Part shown: positions 1 to 13,034 of the stretch, piece by piece
Layout: each line of letters begins with the position of its first letter
Position numbering within the stretch: the first letter of the stretch is position 1
Source: Betaproteobacteria bacterium
GTDB taxonomy: Bacteria; Pseudomonadota; Gammaproteobacteria; Burkholderiales; Burkholderiaceae_C
DNA: 42,305 bases
Reading direction: 5' to 3'
Assembly: GCA_010030205.1 (NCBI GenBank)
Contig: RGQD01000005.1
Coordinates: 1 to 42,305 of the forward strand
Program-made: the position numbers and the translations under genes
Notes under the pieces: model-generated
The model's database searches: none
What the model was told of the DNA's origin: nothing
The model's input: the letters and a program-made list of their open reading frames with translations, nothing else

Positions 1-1544
1 CCGACCAGCCGCGGCAACAAGTCGCTGGCCAAGGCCTTGCCGAGCTCCACCCCCCATTGGTCGAAGCTGTTGATGCCCCAGATCGCGCCGCTGGTGAACA
101 CCCTGTGCTCGTAGAGTGCGATCAACGCACCCAGCGCACGCGGTGTCAGCCGATCGATCAGCAGCGTGGTGCTGGGTCGATTGCCAGGGAAGCTGCGGTG
201 CCTGGCGAGCGTCAGCGGACCGAGCCCGGTTGACGCGGTCGGGGCCGTCGGGGCTTTCTCGGCCAGCGCGGCCTCGGTGGTCTTGCCCAGCATCAGCGCC
301 GCACTCTGGGCCAGGCAGTTGGCCAGCGCCTTGGCGTGCAGGTCTAGATGTTGATGGGTCGGATGCTTGACGGCAATGAACTCGACCGGGATCACGTCGC
401 TGCCCTGGTGCAGCATCTGGAAGTATGCGTGCTGGCCATTGGTGCCGGGCTCGCCCCAGACCACCGGGCTGGTGGCATAGGGCAGCGGCTCGCCGGACAG
501 GTCGACCCGCTTGCCGTTGCTCTCCATCTCGAGCTGCTGCAGATAAGCTGGCAAGCGCTTCAAGCCCTGGTGGTAGGGCGCGACCGAGCGGCTGGTGAAA
601 CCGTGAAAGTTGCGGTACCAGACATCGAGCAGGCCGAGTTGCGCCGGCAAGTTGGTCTCGAGCGGCGCCTGGGCGAAATGCTGGTCCATCGCGTGCGCGC
701 CGGCCAACAGCATGCGGAAGTTTTCGGCGCCCACAGCGATCGCCACCGCCAATCCCACAGCGCTCCACAGCGAGTAACGACCGCCCACCCAGTCCCAGAA
801 ACCGAAGGTGTTGTGGATGCCGAAGGTCGCAGCCGCCTGCAAGTTGGTTGTGACGCCGGCGAAATGTCGGGCAACATCTTGGCCGCCCTGGGCCAGAAAC
901 CATTCGCGCGCCACGCTGGCGTTAGCCAGCGTCTCCTGGGTCGTGAAGGTCTTGCTGACGACGACAAACAGCGTCTCCTCGGGCCTCAAGCGGCGCAGCA
1001 CTGGCGCGATGTCGTGGCCGTCGACATTGCTGACGAAGTGCATCGTGATGCCAGGGTGCGCAAAAGCGTCGAGCGCCGGTACCACCATCTGCGGGCCCAA
1101 GTCGCTGCCACCGATGCCGATGTTCACGACATGGCGGATGCCGCTCGACGCGGTGTCGCGCAAGCCTTCGGCAAAAGCGAGCATTCGGTCGAGCTCACCA
1201 TGCACCTCGTCACTGAACAGCCCTTGGCCACGCGGCGCACGCAGTGCGGTGTGCAGCACGGCCCGGCCTTCGGTGGCGTTGATTGCAGCCCCGGCGAACA
1301 TCGCGTCGCGCCTGGCTTCCAAGCCGCATTCGCGGGCCAGATCGAGCAGCAACTTGCGTGTGAGCAGGTCCCAGCGGTTTTTGGACAGGTCGGCAAAGAG
1401 CTCGGGGGCCTGCAGCGTGAAGGCCTCAAAGCGACCGGCGTCGCGGGCAAAGGCCTCGCGCAAATCCAGGTCTCGGCCATGGGCTTGGTAATGTCCTTGC
1501 AGCGCCGTCCAGGCCACCGTCTTGTCGCAGCGAGGGAAAGCCAT
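1..1544 (-). CDS. pgi: Glucose-6-phosphate isomerase, 3' end outside window
   Basis: Interconverts glucose-6-phosphate and fructose-6-phosphate in the cytoplasm (glycolysis/gluconeogenesis). It is absent from the ORF track because it runs off the left edge; I read it on the minus strand. The N-terminus reads MAFPRCDKTVAW and the last visible part contains GAIWGINSFDQWGVELGK, the C-terminal PGI signature with the conserved Gln and the catalytic-region Lys. About 514 codons are visible against a usual length near 545-550, so only some 30-35 C-terminal residues are missing. The frame stays in phase from the ATG at 1544 to the edge. The gene follows mlaB on the same strand after a 260-bp spacer. 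The identification is firm; the start is the only reasonable ATG but lacks a strong Shine-Dalgarno sequence. Confidence 0.95.
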   Translation of the reverse strand, partial: MAFPRCDKTVAWTALQGHYQAHGRDLDLREAFARDAGRFEAFTLQAPELFADLSKNRWDLLTRKLLLDLARECGLEARRDAMFAGAAINATEGRAVLHTALRAPRGQGLFSDEVHGELDRMLAFAEGLRDTASSGIRHVVNIGIGGSDLGPQMVVPALDAFAHPGITMHFVSNVDGHDIAPVLRRLRPEETLFVVVSKTFTTQETLANASVAREWFLAQGGQDVARHFAGVTTNLQAAATFGIHNTFGFWDWVGGRYSLWSAVGLAVAIAVGAENFRMLLAGAHAMDQHFAQAPLETNLPAQLGLLDVWYRNFHGFTSRSVAPYHQGLKRLPAYLQQLEMESNGKRVDLSGEPLPYATSPVVWGEPGTNGQHAYFQMLHQGSDVIPVEFIAVKHPTHQHLDLHAKALANCLAQSAALMLGKTTEAALAEKAPTAPTASTGLGPLTLARHRSFPGNRPSTTLLIDRLTPRALGALIALYEHRVFTSGAIWGINSFDQWGVELGKALASDLLPRLV

Positions 1545-1804
1545 CACGAGCGCCGGACCGGACGTCCGGGTTTGAGCGGACGTAGACCGCGAGGATCAGC
1601 GGCAGGCGTCGCGACGACCAGCGCAGACCGGCGTTTGGTACCGACCACGGTTGCGGCTACAAATCTGCGTTGGGTGGGCTGGTTCATCGCCATTCCGAGA
1701 AGCTGCGGGACAGGTCAGATTAGAACCGGTTCAAGCCCAAACGGCGACCCAACTGCGGTGCCGCCGACCATGCCGGAAGCCCAGAGCGTGGCAGATTCGC
1801 GGGT
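1545..1804 (-). other. Spacer between mlaB and pgi with a possible 47-codon leader ORF
   Basis: No recognised gene lies here. On the minus strand an ORF from ATG 1687 encodes a basic 47-residue peptide (begins MNQPTQRRFVAATVV, ends RPVRRS). Its stop overlaps the pgi start as TGATG at 1542-1546. It is too short for the ORF track and matches nothing I recognise. A perfect 10-bp palindrome GAACCGGTTC lies at 1723-1732. No convincing terminator for the mla operon and no clear -35/-10 pair was seen. Confidence 0.2.
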
Positions 1805-2101
1805 TCAGAGACCGAGCAAGGCGTCGACGCCGTAGAGCTGCGCCAACTGCTTGAGCTTGGGCGGCGCGCCTGTCAGCTGCAGGCGCCGGCCCTGGCCTGC
1901 GGCTTGGCGCTGGCAAGCCAGCAGCAGCGCCAGCGCTGCGGTGTCCATCTCGCGCAGTGCCGACGCATCGAGCACAGGGTCGGCGGCGGCCCGCAGCAGC
2001 GGCGCCAGGCGCGCCAGCGTCGCGCTGGCCTCGGCCATCGTCAGACGCTCGGGCAAGCCGATCATCGATTTGGCCTGACCTGCCGGGTCGAGGTCGACCA
2101 T
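1805..2101 (-). CDS. mlaB: MlaB, STAS-domain protein of the Mla phospholipid transporter
   Basis: Cytoplasmic STAS protein that in the Mla system binds the MlaF ATPase and supports assembly and activity of the MlaFEDB inner-membrane complex. The 98-residue product has the STAS core pattern, with strand DPVLDASALREMDTAALALLLAC around residues 42-64; the Asp-Ala-Ser segment sits where STAS proteins carry their conserved Ser/Thr loop. No signal peptide or membrane segment. Its ATG overlaps the mlaC stop (TGATG at 2099-2103), which suggests translational coupling at the end of the mlaFEDACB operon. The sequence alone could be any small STAS protein; the neighbours make MlaB the natural call. Confidence 0.85.
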   Translation of the reverse strand: MVDLDPAGQAKSMIGLPERLTMAEASATLARLAPLLRAAADPVLDASALREMDTAALALLLACQRQAAGQGRRLQLTGAPPKLKQLAQLYGVDALLGL

Positions 2102-2730
2102 CAGTTCTTGGGCGCCGAGGCCAGCGACTTGTTCTTGTCGGACAAACGGGTGATCAGCGCGTCCAGCCCGCCCGCGCTCAAGTCCTTCGCGAACTGGCCT
2201 TTGTAGGCATCGACCAGCCAGAAGCCACCGACATTGACGTCGTAGATCTTCCAGCCCTCGCCTGCTTTCTCTAGGCGGTAATCGAGCTGGATCGGGTCGC
2301 CCTTGCCGCGCACCTCGGTGCGCACCACCAGTTCGGACTGCTCAGCGCTGCCCGCGCGCAGCGGCTTGACCACCACCGCTTGGTCCTTGACCTGGGTCAG
2401 CGCGCCGGAATAGGTGTTGACCATCAAGGTCTTGAACTCCTCGAGCATGCGCTTTTGTTGCTCAGGCGTGGCGGCGCGCCACTGCGGGCCCACCGAGCTG
2501 GCCGTCATGCGCTGGAAGTTGACATGCGGCATCACCTTGGCGTCGACCAGCGAACGGATTCGGTTGACATCGCCAGCCTGGATCGCCTTGTCAACCTTGA
2601 CCGCCTCGATCACGTCGGTCGAGACCTGCCGCACGAAGGCGTCGGCGCCCAAGGCCTCAGCGCCGAGCGCCGGCAAGCCCAGCAGGCAAGCGCTCAAGCC
2701 CAGCGCGGAAATCCAGCTTCTTCTGTGCAT
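2101..2730 (-). CDS. mlaC: MlaC, periplasmic phospholipid shuttle
   Basis: Soluble periplasmic carrier that moves phospholipid between the outer-membrane MlaA complex and the inner-membrane MlaFEDB complex. The ORF track begins at 2817, but I take the ATG at 2730 (MHRRSWISALGL): it has AGGA nine bases upstream and gives a proper signal peptide ending near ALGA. The mature part has the MlaC/Ttg2D pattern, with VMPHVNFQRMTASSVGPQWR near residues 63-82, and ends in FAKDLSAGGLDALITRLSDKNK. About 209 residues is the usual family size. It lies 83 bp after mlaA and overlaps mlaB by one base. The order D-A-C-B with mlaA inside the operon is the Burkholderiales arrangement as I know it. Confidence 0.93.
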   Translation of the reverse strand: MHRRSWISALGLSACLLGLPALGAEALGADAFVRQVSTDVIEAVKVDKAIQAGDVNRIRSLVDAKVMPHVNFQRMTASSVGPQWRAATPEQQKRMLEEFKTLMVNTYSGALTQVKDQAVVVKPLRAGSAEQSELVVRTEVRGKGDPIQLDYRLEKAGEGWKIYDVNVGGFWLVDAYKGQFAKDLSAGGLDALITRLSDKNKSLASAPKN

Positions 2731-2813
2731 CAGTTCATCCTTGTTCTTGTGGCGGGCGATGCGCCCTGAAGTGATTGAACGCGCCAGGGACGCTTGCCGT
2801 TCACAGCGCAGGC

Positions 2814-3569
2814 TCACCTGACCAGGCGCCTGAACGCCGCCGGCGCAGCGTCGTCCTCGGGTGGGTCGCCGTCATAGATCTGGCTCTTGCGTCGCGCCAG
2901 GTAGGCGTCGCGCAACAACAGGTACTTGTCGAGCGCGATCTCATCGAGCACCCGCCCGGCATTGAGCAGCTTGACCCGGGCGTTGAGCAACTGCACCCCG
3001 GTGGCGATGTTGCGGTCACGGGCATCGCGCCAGACCACGCTCGCCCCCGAGTCCTTGAAATCGAGCGCCAGCCCGGTGACGTCGCGCAAGGTCGAGGGCC
3101 CCAGCAGTGGCAGCACCAGGTAAGGGCCGCTTCGTATTCCCCAGTAACCCAAGGTCTGGCCGAAATCCTCGACCGTGCTGCGCTCCAGTCCCATCTCGTC
3201 AGCCACGTCCAGCAAACCGCCCAGCCCCATGAAGGTGTTGACCAGCACCCGCATGCCCATCTCCAACGCCGGCTTGGGCTTGACCTGCAGCGCCAGGTTG
3301 GCGCTGGACCACAGATCGGCGATGTTGCCGAAGAAGTTGTCGACGCCGCTGCGGATCAGCCTTGGCACCAAAGCCTGGTAGACCTGCGCCGCAGGCTTGA
3401 CCGCAGCCTTGTCGACCACCTCGTTGAACTCGAAGACCCGGCGGTTGACCGTCTCCCAGGGGTCGCTGCGGCTCAAGCCCTCGCCAGGCAGGCTGGCGCA
3501 AGCACTCAGCGCCGAAAGCAGCGCCGCCAGCACCAGCCAAAGCCCCGCACGCAGCCAGGTGGCATTCAC
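2814..3569 (-). CDS. mlaA: MlaA (VacJ) outer-membrane lipoprotein
   Basis: Outer-membrane lipoprotein that extracts misplaced phospholipid from the outer leaflet, usually together with a porin. The 251-residue product starts MNATWLRAGLWLVLAALLSALSAC, a lipoprotein signal with lipobox LSAC and modified Cys24. The mature part shows VacJ landmarks: DPWETVNRRVFEFNEVVDK, then FFGNIADLWSSAN, VNTFMGLGGLLDVADEMGL and FGQTLGYWGIRSGPYLVLPLLGPSTLRD. The C-terminal extension is charged and proline-rich. Its start overlaps the mlaD stop by four bases (ATGA, 3566-3569), so the two are translationally coupled. Confidence 0.95.
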   Translation of the reverse strand: MNATWLRAGLWLVLAALLSALSACASLPGEGLSRSDPWETVNRRVFEFNEVVDKAAVKPAAQVYQALVPRLIRSGVDNFFGNIADLWSSANLALQVKPKPALEMGMRVLVNTFMGLGGLLDVADEMGLERSTVEDFGQTLGYWGIRSGPYLVLPLLGPSTLRDVTGLALDFKDSGASVVWRDARDRNIATGVQLLNARVKLLNAGRVLDEIALDKYLLLRDAYLARRKSQIYDGDPPEDDAAPAAFRRLVR

Positions 3570-4054
3570 GGCTTCTTGCCCGCGTCGACGCCCGCGCCCG
3601 CATCGGCGGCCTTGTTGAACAAGAACTGGCCGATCAGGTTCTCCAGCACGACGGCCGACTGGGTTTGCTTGACCACGGCCCCGGGGGCCAGGTTGTCGAC
3701 TTCGCCGCCAGCCTCCAGCCCGACATACTGGTCGCCCAACAGGCCGGCGGTCAGGATCTTGGCAGAGCTGTCCTTGGGAAACTGGAACGGCCGCTCGATC
3801 GACAACGTCACCACGCCCTGGAAGGTCTTGGGGTCCAGGCTGATCGCGGTGACGCGGCCGACCACCACGCCGGCAGCGCGCACCGGCGCACGGGCCTTCA
3901 AGCCGCCGATGTTGTCAAAGCGGGCCGACAAGGTATAGCTGTCCTGGCTGCCGAAACTCGACAGGTTGGCTGCCTTCAGGGCCACGAACAGCAAGGCCAC
4001 CAGCCCCAGCAGCACAAACAGGCCCACCAGGGTTTCAATGCTTCTTTTGGCCAT
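3566..4054 (-). CDS. mlaD: MlaD, MCE-domain lipid-binding subunit
   Basis: Membrane-anchored MCE protein; in the Mla system six copies form a periplasmic ring that passes lipid to MlaC. The 162-residue product has one N-terminal membrane anchor (ETLVGLFVLLGLVALLFVALKAA, about residues 7-29) and one MCE domain with YTLSARFDNIGGLKARAPVRAAGVVVGRV. The C-terminal tail DAGAGVDAGKKP is short. The ATG at 4054 has GGAG eight bases upstream. It follows mlaE after 48 bp and overlaps mlaA by four bases. Confidence 0.95.
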   Translation of the reverse strand: MAKRSIETLVGLFVLLGLVALLFVALKAANLSSFGSQDSYTLSARFDNIGGLKARAPVRAAGVVVGRVTAISLDPKTFQGVVTLSIERPFQFPKDSSAKILTAGLLGDQYVGLEAGGEVDNLAPGAVVKQTQSAVVLENLIGQFLFNKAADAGAGVDAGKKP

Positions 4055-4102
4055 CTTGGACGCTCCGATTCATGTCGAGGTTTGGCGCAAGGGGTCGAGA
4101 AC

Positions 4103-4882
4103 TCATGGGGTTGAGAACATCAGCGCGGTGAGGATGAAGTCCATCCCCAGCACCGCCAGCGAAGAGATCACCACAGTGCGGGTGGTGGCATAGGCCACGC
4201 CCTCAGGCGTCGCCTCGGTTTCGTAGCCTTGGTAAAGCGCCACAGCGGTGCACACGACACCGAACACCGCACTCTTGACGACGCCGTTGCCCAAGTCGCG
4301 CCAGACATCGACGCCGTTTTGCTGGATCGACCAGAAATTACCAGCATCGATGCCTATCAGTCCCACCGCCACCACCCAGGCACCGAGGATGCCGACCGCC
4401 GAGAACAGCCCGGTGAGCAAGGGCAAAGACACGATACCGCCCAGAAAGCGCGGCGCCAACACCCTGGCACGGGGGTCGATCGCCATCAACTCCATCGCTG
4501 CGATCTGCTCGCCGGCCTTCATCAAGCCGATCTCGGCGGTCAGCGAGGTGCCGGCGCGGCCGGCAAACAGCAGCGCGGTGACCACCGGCCCGAGTTCGCG
4601 CACCAGCGACAGGTTGACCACCAAGCCCAGCGACTCGGCCGCGCCGTACTTGACCAGCGCGTAATACATCTGCAGCGCCAGCACGAAACCCACCGCCAGA
4701 CCCGAGGCCAGGATGATCAGCAAAGAGCGGTTGCCGATCGCGTGGATCTGCGTGACGACCAGACCGAAGCGGCGCAGCGACTGCGGCAGCACGCGCAGCA
4801 GGTCGACAAAGAACAGCGCCGCGTGGCCCCAGCCCCGCAGCATTGCCAGCGTGCTGGCGCCCAGTGTTGCGAGCCAGTTCAC
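4103..4882 (-). CDS. mlaE: MlaE, phospholipid ABC transporter permease
   Basis: Integral inner-membrane permease of the MlaFEDB complex. At 259 residues it has the family size, several hydrophobic segments and the MlaE hallmark region LVRELGPVVTALLFAGRAGTSLTAEIGLMKAGEQIAAMELMAIDP around residues 95-140. The start codon is GTG at 4882, which overlaps the mlaF stop as GTGA; no other start fits the conserved N-terminus better. The final segment (TRTVVISSLAVLGMDFILTALMF) is the last membrane helix. Confidence 0.95.
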   Translation of the reverse strand: MNWLATLGASTLAMLRGWGHAALFFVDLLRVLPQSLRRFGLVVTQIHAIGNRSLLIILASGLAVGFVLALQMYYALVKYGAAESLGLVVNLSLVRELGPVVTALLFAGRAGTSLTAEIGLMKAGEQIAAMELMAIDPRARVLAPRFLGGIVSLPLLTGLFSAVGILGAWVVAVGLIGIDAGNFWSIQQNGVDVWRDLGNGVVKSAVFGVVCTAVALYQGYETEATPEGVAYATTRTVVISSLAVLGMDFILTALMFSTP

Positions 4883-5709
4883 GGCGTCCCCGCCAGACCG
4901 AAATCCTCGGCCATCGACGGTGCAGGGTAGTGAAACTTGACCGGTCCGTCGGGCTCACCGCGCACGAACTGACGCACCTCGGGGTCGGTGCTGGCCATCA
5001 ACTCGGCCGGACTGCCCTGGGCCACGATGCGGCCCTGCGTGGCCATCAGGATCACATGGTCGCTGATCGCCATGCACTCGGGCACATCGTGCGAGACCAC
5101 CAGCGAGGTTGCCCCAGTGATGTCGTTGAGGGTGCGTATCAGCTTGGCGGCCACGCCCATCGAAATCAGGTCGAGACCGGCAAAAGGCTCGTCGTACATG
5201 ATCAATTCGGGGTCGAGCGCGATCGCGCGGGCCAGCGCGATGCGCCGCGCCATGCCGCCCGACACCTCGCTGATCTTCAGCCCTGCCGCGCCGCGCAAGC
5301 CGACCGCATTGAGCTTCATCAGCACGATGTCGTGGATCAAGGGCTCGGGCAGGTCGGTCATCTCGCGCAGCGGAAAGGCCACGTTGTCGAACACCGTCAA
5401 ATCAGTGAACAGCGCGCCGAACTGGAACAGCATGCCCAGCCGCCGCCGCAGTCGGTAGAGCTGGTCCCGGTTGCGGGTATCGACAACTTCGCCGTCGAAC
5501 ACCACCCGGCCTGCCGTGGCCGCGTGCACGCCACCGATCAATCGAAGCAAAGTCGTCTTGCCGCAACCCGACCCGCCCAGAAGCGACGTGACCTTGCCCC
5601 GCGCAAAGCGCAGGCTGACATCTTGCAGGATGGTGCGACTGCTGTCGTAGCCAAACCTGACGTGGTCTATCTCGATCAGCGTATCGGCGTTCAAGAGGAG
5701 GTGAGGCAA
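4879..5709 (-). CDS. mlaF: MlaF, phospholipid ABC transporter ATPase
   Basis: Cytoplasmic ATPase that powers the Mla transporter. The 276-residue protein has Walker A GGSGCGKTT (residues 45-53), an ABC signature ISEVSGGMARRIALARAI, Walker B ELIMYDEPFAGLD and a switch His in SLVVSHD. It heads the mlaFEDACB operon, 164 bp after the gltD stop. The predicted start is TTG at 5709 and no Shine-Dalgarno sequence is visible before it; a TTG at 5694 is an alternative. So the family call is firm and the exact N-terminus is not. Confidence 0.93.
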   Translation of the reverse strand: MPHLLLNADTLIEIDHVRFGYDSSRTILQDVSLRFARGKVTSLLGGSGCGKTTLLRLIGGVHAATAGRVVFDGEVVDTRNRDQLYRLRRRLGMLFQFGALFTDLTVFDNVAFPLREMTDLPEPLIHDIVLMKLNAVGLRGAAGLKISEVSGGMARRIALARAIALDPELIMYDEPFAGLDLISMGVAAKLIRTLNDITGATSLVVSHDVPECMAISDHVILMATQGRIVAQGSPAELMASTDPEVRQFVRGEPDGPVKFHYPAPSMAEDFGLAGTP

Positions 5710-5757
5710 ACTGACGCGGCGAGCCTATGGCACAGGCCCGGCGCCGACAGGCCGGTT

Positions 5758-5777
5758 GACAATGGATACAAATTGTC
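5758..5777. promoter_or_regulatory. Inverted repeat upstream of mlaF
   Basis: GACAAT-N8-ATTGTC, with perfect 6-bp arms, lies about 50 bp upstream of the mlaF start in the gltD-mlaF spacer. It could be an operator for the mla operon. No binding protein is suggested by the sequence, and no strong -35/-10 pair could be assigned around it on the minus strand. Confidence 0.25.
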
Positions 5778-5841
5778 GCACGCAGCCCGAATCTCTACGG
5801 GATACCCCTGATTCGATCCGGTGACGCTGCGTCGCGCGCAG

Positions 5842-5868
5842 GCAGAGAAACAGGCCGCCGCTGCGGCC
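5842..5868 (-). terminator. Likely rho-independent terminator of gltBD
   Basis: Just after the gltD stop, the minus strand reads GGCCGC-AGCG-GCGGCC followed by TGTTTCTCT. That is a 6-bp GC stem with a 4-nt loop and a T-rich tract, five bases beyond the stop codon. The T tract is imperfect. Confidence 0.5.
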
Positions 5869-5873
5869 CGCCA

Positions 5874-7349
<1,476 letters not shown>

Positions 7350-7382
7350 GATGGTCTGTCCTGTTGATGGCGTGCTGCAAGT

Positions 7383-12119
<4,737 letters not shown>

Positions 12120-12150
12120 CGCGCAGTCCTTCTCATTTCAGGGGAGTGGG

Positions 12151-12179
12151 AATTTACTGCAGCGCAGCAATCCCTTCAA
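12151..12179 (-). promoter_or_regulatory. Sigma70-like promoter for gltBD
   Basis: On the minus strand -35 TTGAAG (12174-12179) and -10 TAAATT (12151-12156) are separated by exactly 17 bp and sit about 30 bp upstream of the gltB ATG. Each matches the consensus at 4 of 6 positions. The -35 box borders the AT-rich insertion-like segment next to it. Confidence 0.5.
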
Positions 12180-12314
12180 GCTAATTTAAACAGGGTCAGA
12201 CTCATTTCCTAATGCAGCAAGCCTGGTCAGCCTTTAAAAATAGGGACATATAAAAATCCTGCTGCCACGCACCACGCACCACCTAGCAAGTCCTGCTCCT
12301 GGCTGCGCGTCCGC
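12180..12314. repeat. AT-rich flank of the RAYT-type gene with GGGTCAGACTC-like motif
   Basis: This 135-bp spacer is clearly more AT-rich than its surroundings. It contains AACAGGGTCAGACTCATTTCC (about 12187-12207) and TTTAAAAATAGGGACATATAAAAATCC (about 12233-12259). Motifs of the GGGTCAGACTC and ATAGGGACA type are, from memory, often found beside RAYT/Y1 transposase genes in proteobacteria. No gene is visible. A short tandem CACCACGCACCACC also occurs. I read the segment as the non-coding flank or scar of a RAYT insertion. Confidence 0.4.
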
Positions 12315-13031
12315 TCAGCCTTGGACCTCACCTGACAGGTTTTTCGGTTGGGTGCTGGGTCGGCCCCTGGGTCGAGGCCGAACCGGGCGCGCAGTCTGTC
12401 GCGCCAAGTCGGCCAGAAACAACGCATCCCCCAGCGCCCAATCCTTGCGTCCCGCCTCGGCCAGTGTCGTCGCGCGGGGGGATGTCAGGCCTTCGTCCAG
12501 CAGTCGACGGTACGCGGCTTCGCGTTCGAACGGCGTGTTGCCCAGCAGCCACCAGGCGCTGCATTCGGTGATCAAACCATCGGCGACCAAGCCCAGATGG
12601 TGGCGGGCGCTGGACCAGGCATGGCCTGGCGCCGCAGCGACCTGACCGGTGCGAACCGGGTGATGGTCGATGAACAGCATCGCGTCCAGCAACAAGGCGC
12701 CGGGCTGCACCACCGTGGCGCGAAAACGCCCAGCCCACAGCGTGCCCTGGCGCCGATGGCGGCGGTTGAACCCAGCGCCGTAGCGCCGACCCAGCCCCTG
12801 CATCAGCCGGCCCAGGCCGTCGCCGGTGCTGGGCGTGAGCAGCAGGTGAACATGGTCGTCGAGCAGCACATAGCCATGCACCAAGACCCGCTGCAGCAGC
12901 GCCGACTCGCGCAGTGCCGCCAGGAACAGGCGCCTGTCCTGGTCGTCGCAAAACACCGACTGGCCGTTGTGACCGTACAGCGACACCAGATGGGCCTGGC
13001 CCGCCAATGCCAGCCTGGGCAGCCGCGCCAT
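12315..13031 (-). CDS. RAYT/Y1-type transposase homologue, probably inactive
   Basis: The 238-residue protein begins MARLPRLALAGQAHLVSLYGHNGQSVF, typical of the REP-associated tyrosine transposase branch of the IS200/IS605 Y1 family. It keeps the metal-binding HUH motif as DDHVHLLLTP (about residues 58-67) and the segments LMQGLGRRYGAGFNRRHRRQGTLWAGRFRA. In the helix that normally reads like CYRYIELNPVRAG, this protein has DAMLFIDHHPVRTG, so the usual tyrosines are Met/Leu/Phe. If the Tyr of that helix is the nucleophile, the enzyme cannot cut DNA. The C-terminal part (AYRRLLDEGL... RRPRPRGRPSTQ) is basic. It starts 3 bp after the dgt stop and may be read through from dgt. Confidence 0.8.
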   Translation of the reverse strand: MARLPRLALAGQAHLVSLYGHNGQSVFCDDQDRRLFLAALRESALLQRVLVHGYVLLDDHVHLLLTPSTGDGLGRLMQGLGRRYGAGFNRRHRRQGTLWAGRFRATVVQPGALLLDAMLFIDHHPVRTGQVAAAPGHAWSSARHHLGLVADGLITECSAWWLLGNTPFEREAAYRRLLDEGLTSPRATTLAEAGRKDWALGDALFLADLARQTARPVRPRPRGRPSTQPKNLSGEVQG

Positions 13032-13034
13032 GGT

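Noticed and set aside
348-1835. 495-aa plus-strand ORF
   Set aside because: Antisense to pgi, which reads continuously on the minus strand with diagnostic motifs.
5756-5762. TTGACAA as a plus-strand -35 box
   Set aside because: No -10 follows at proper distance and no plus-strand gene lies downstream; it belongs to the dyad GACAAT-N8-ATTGTC.
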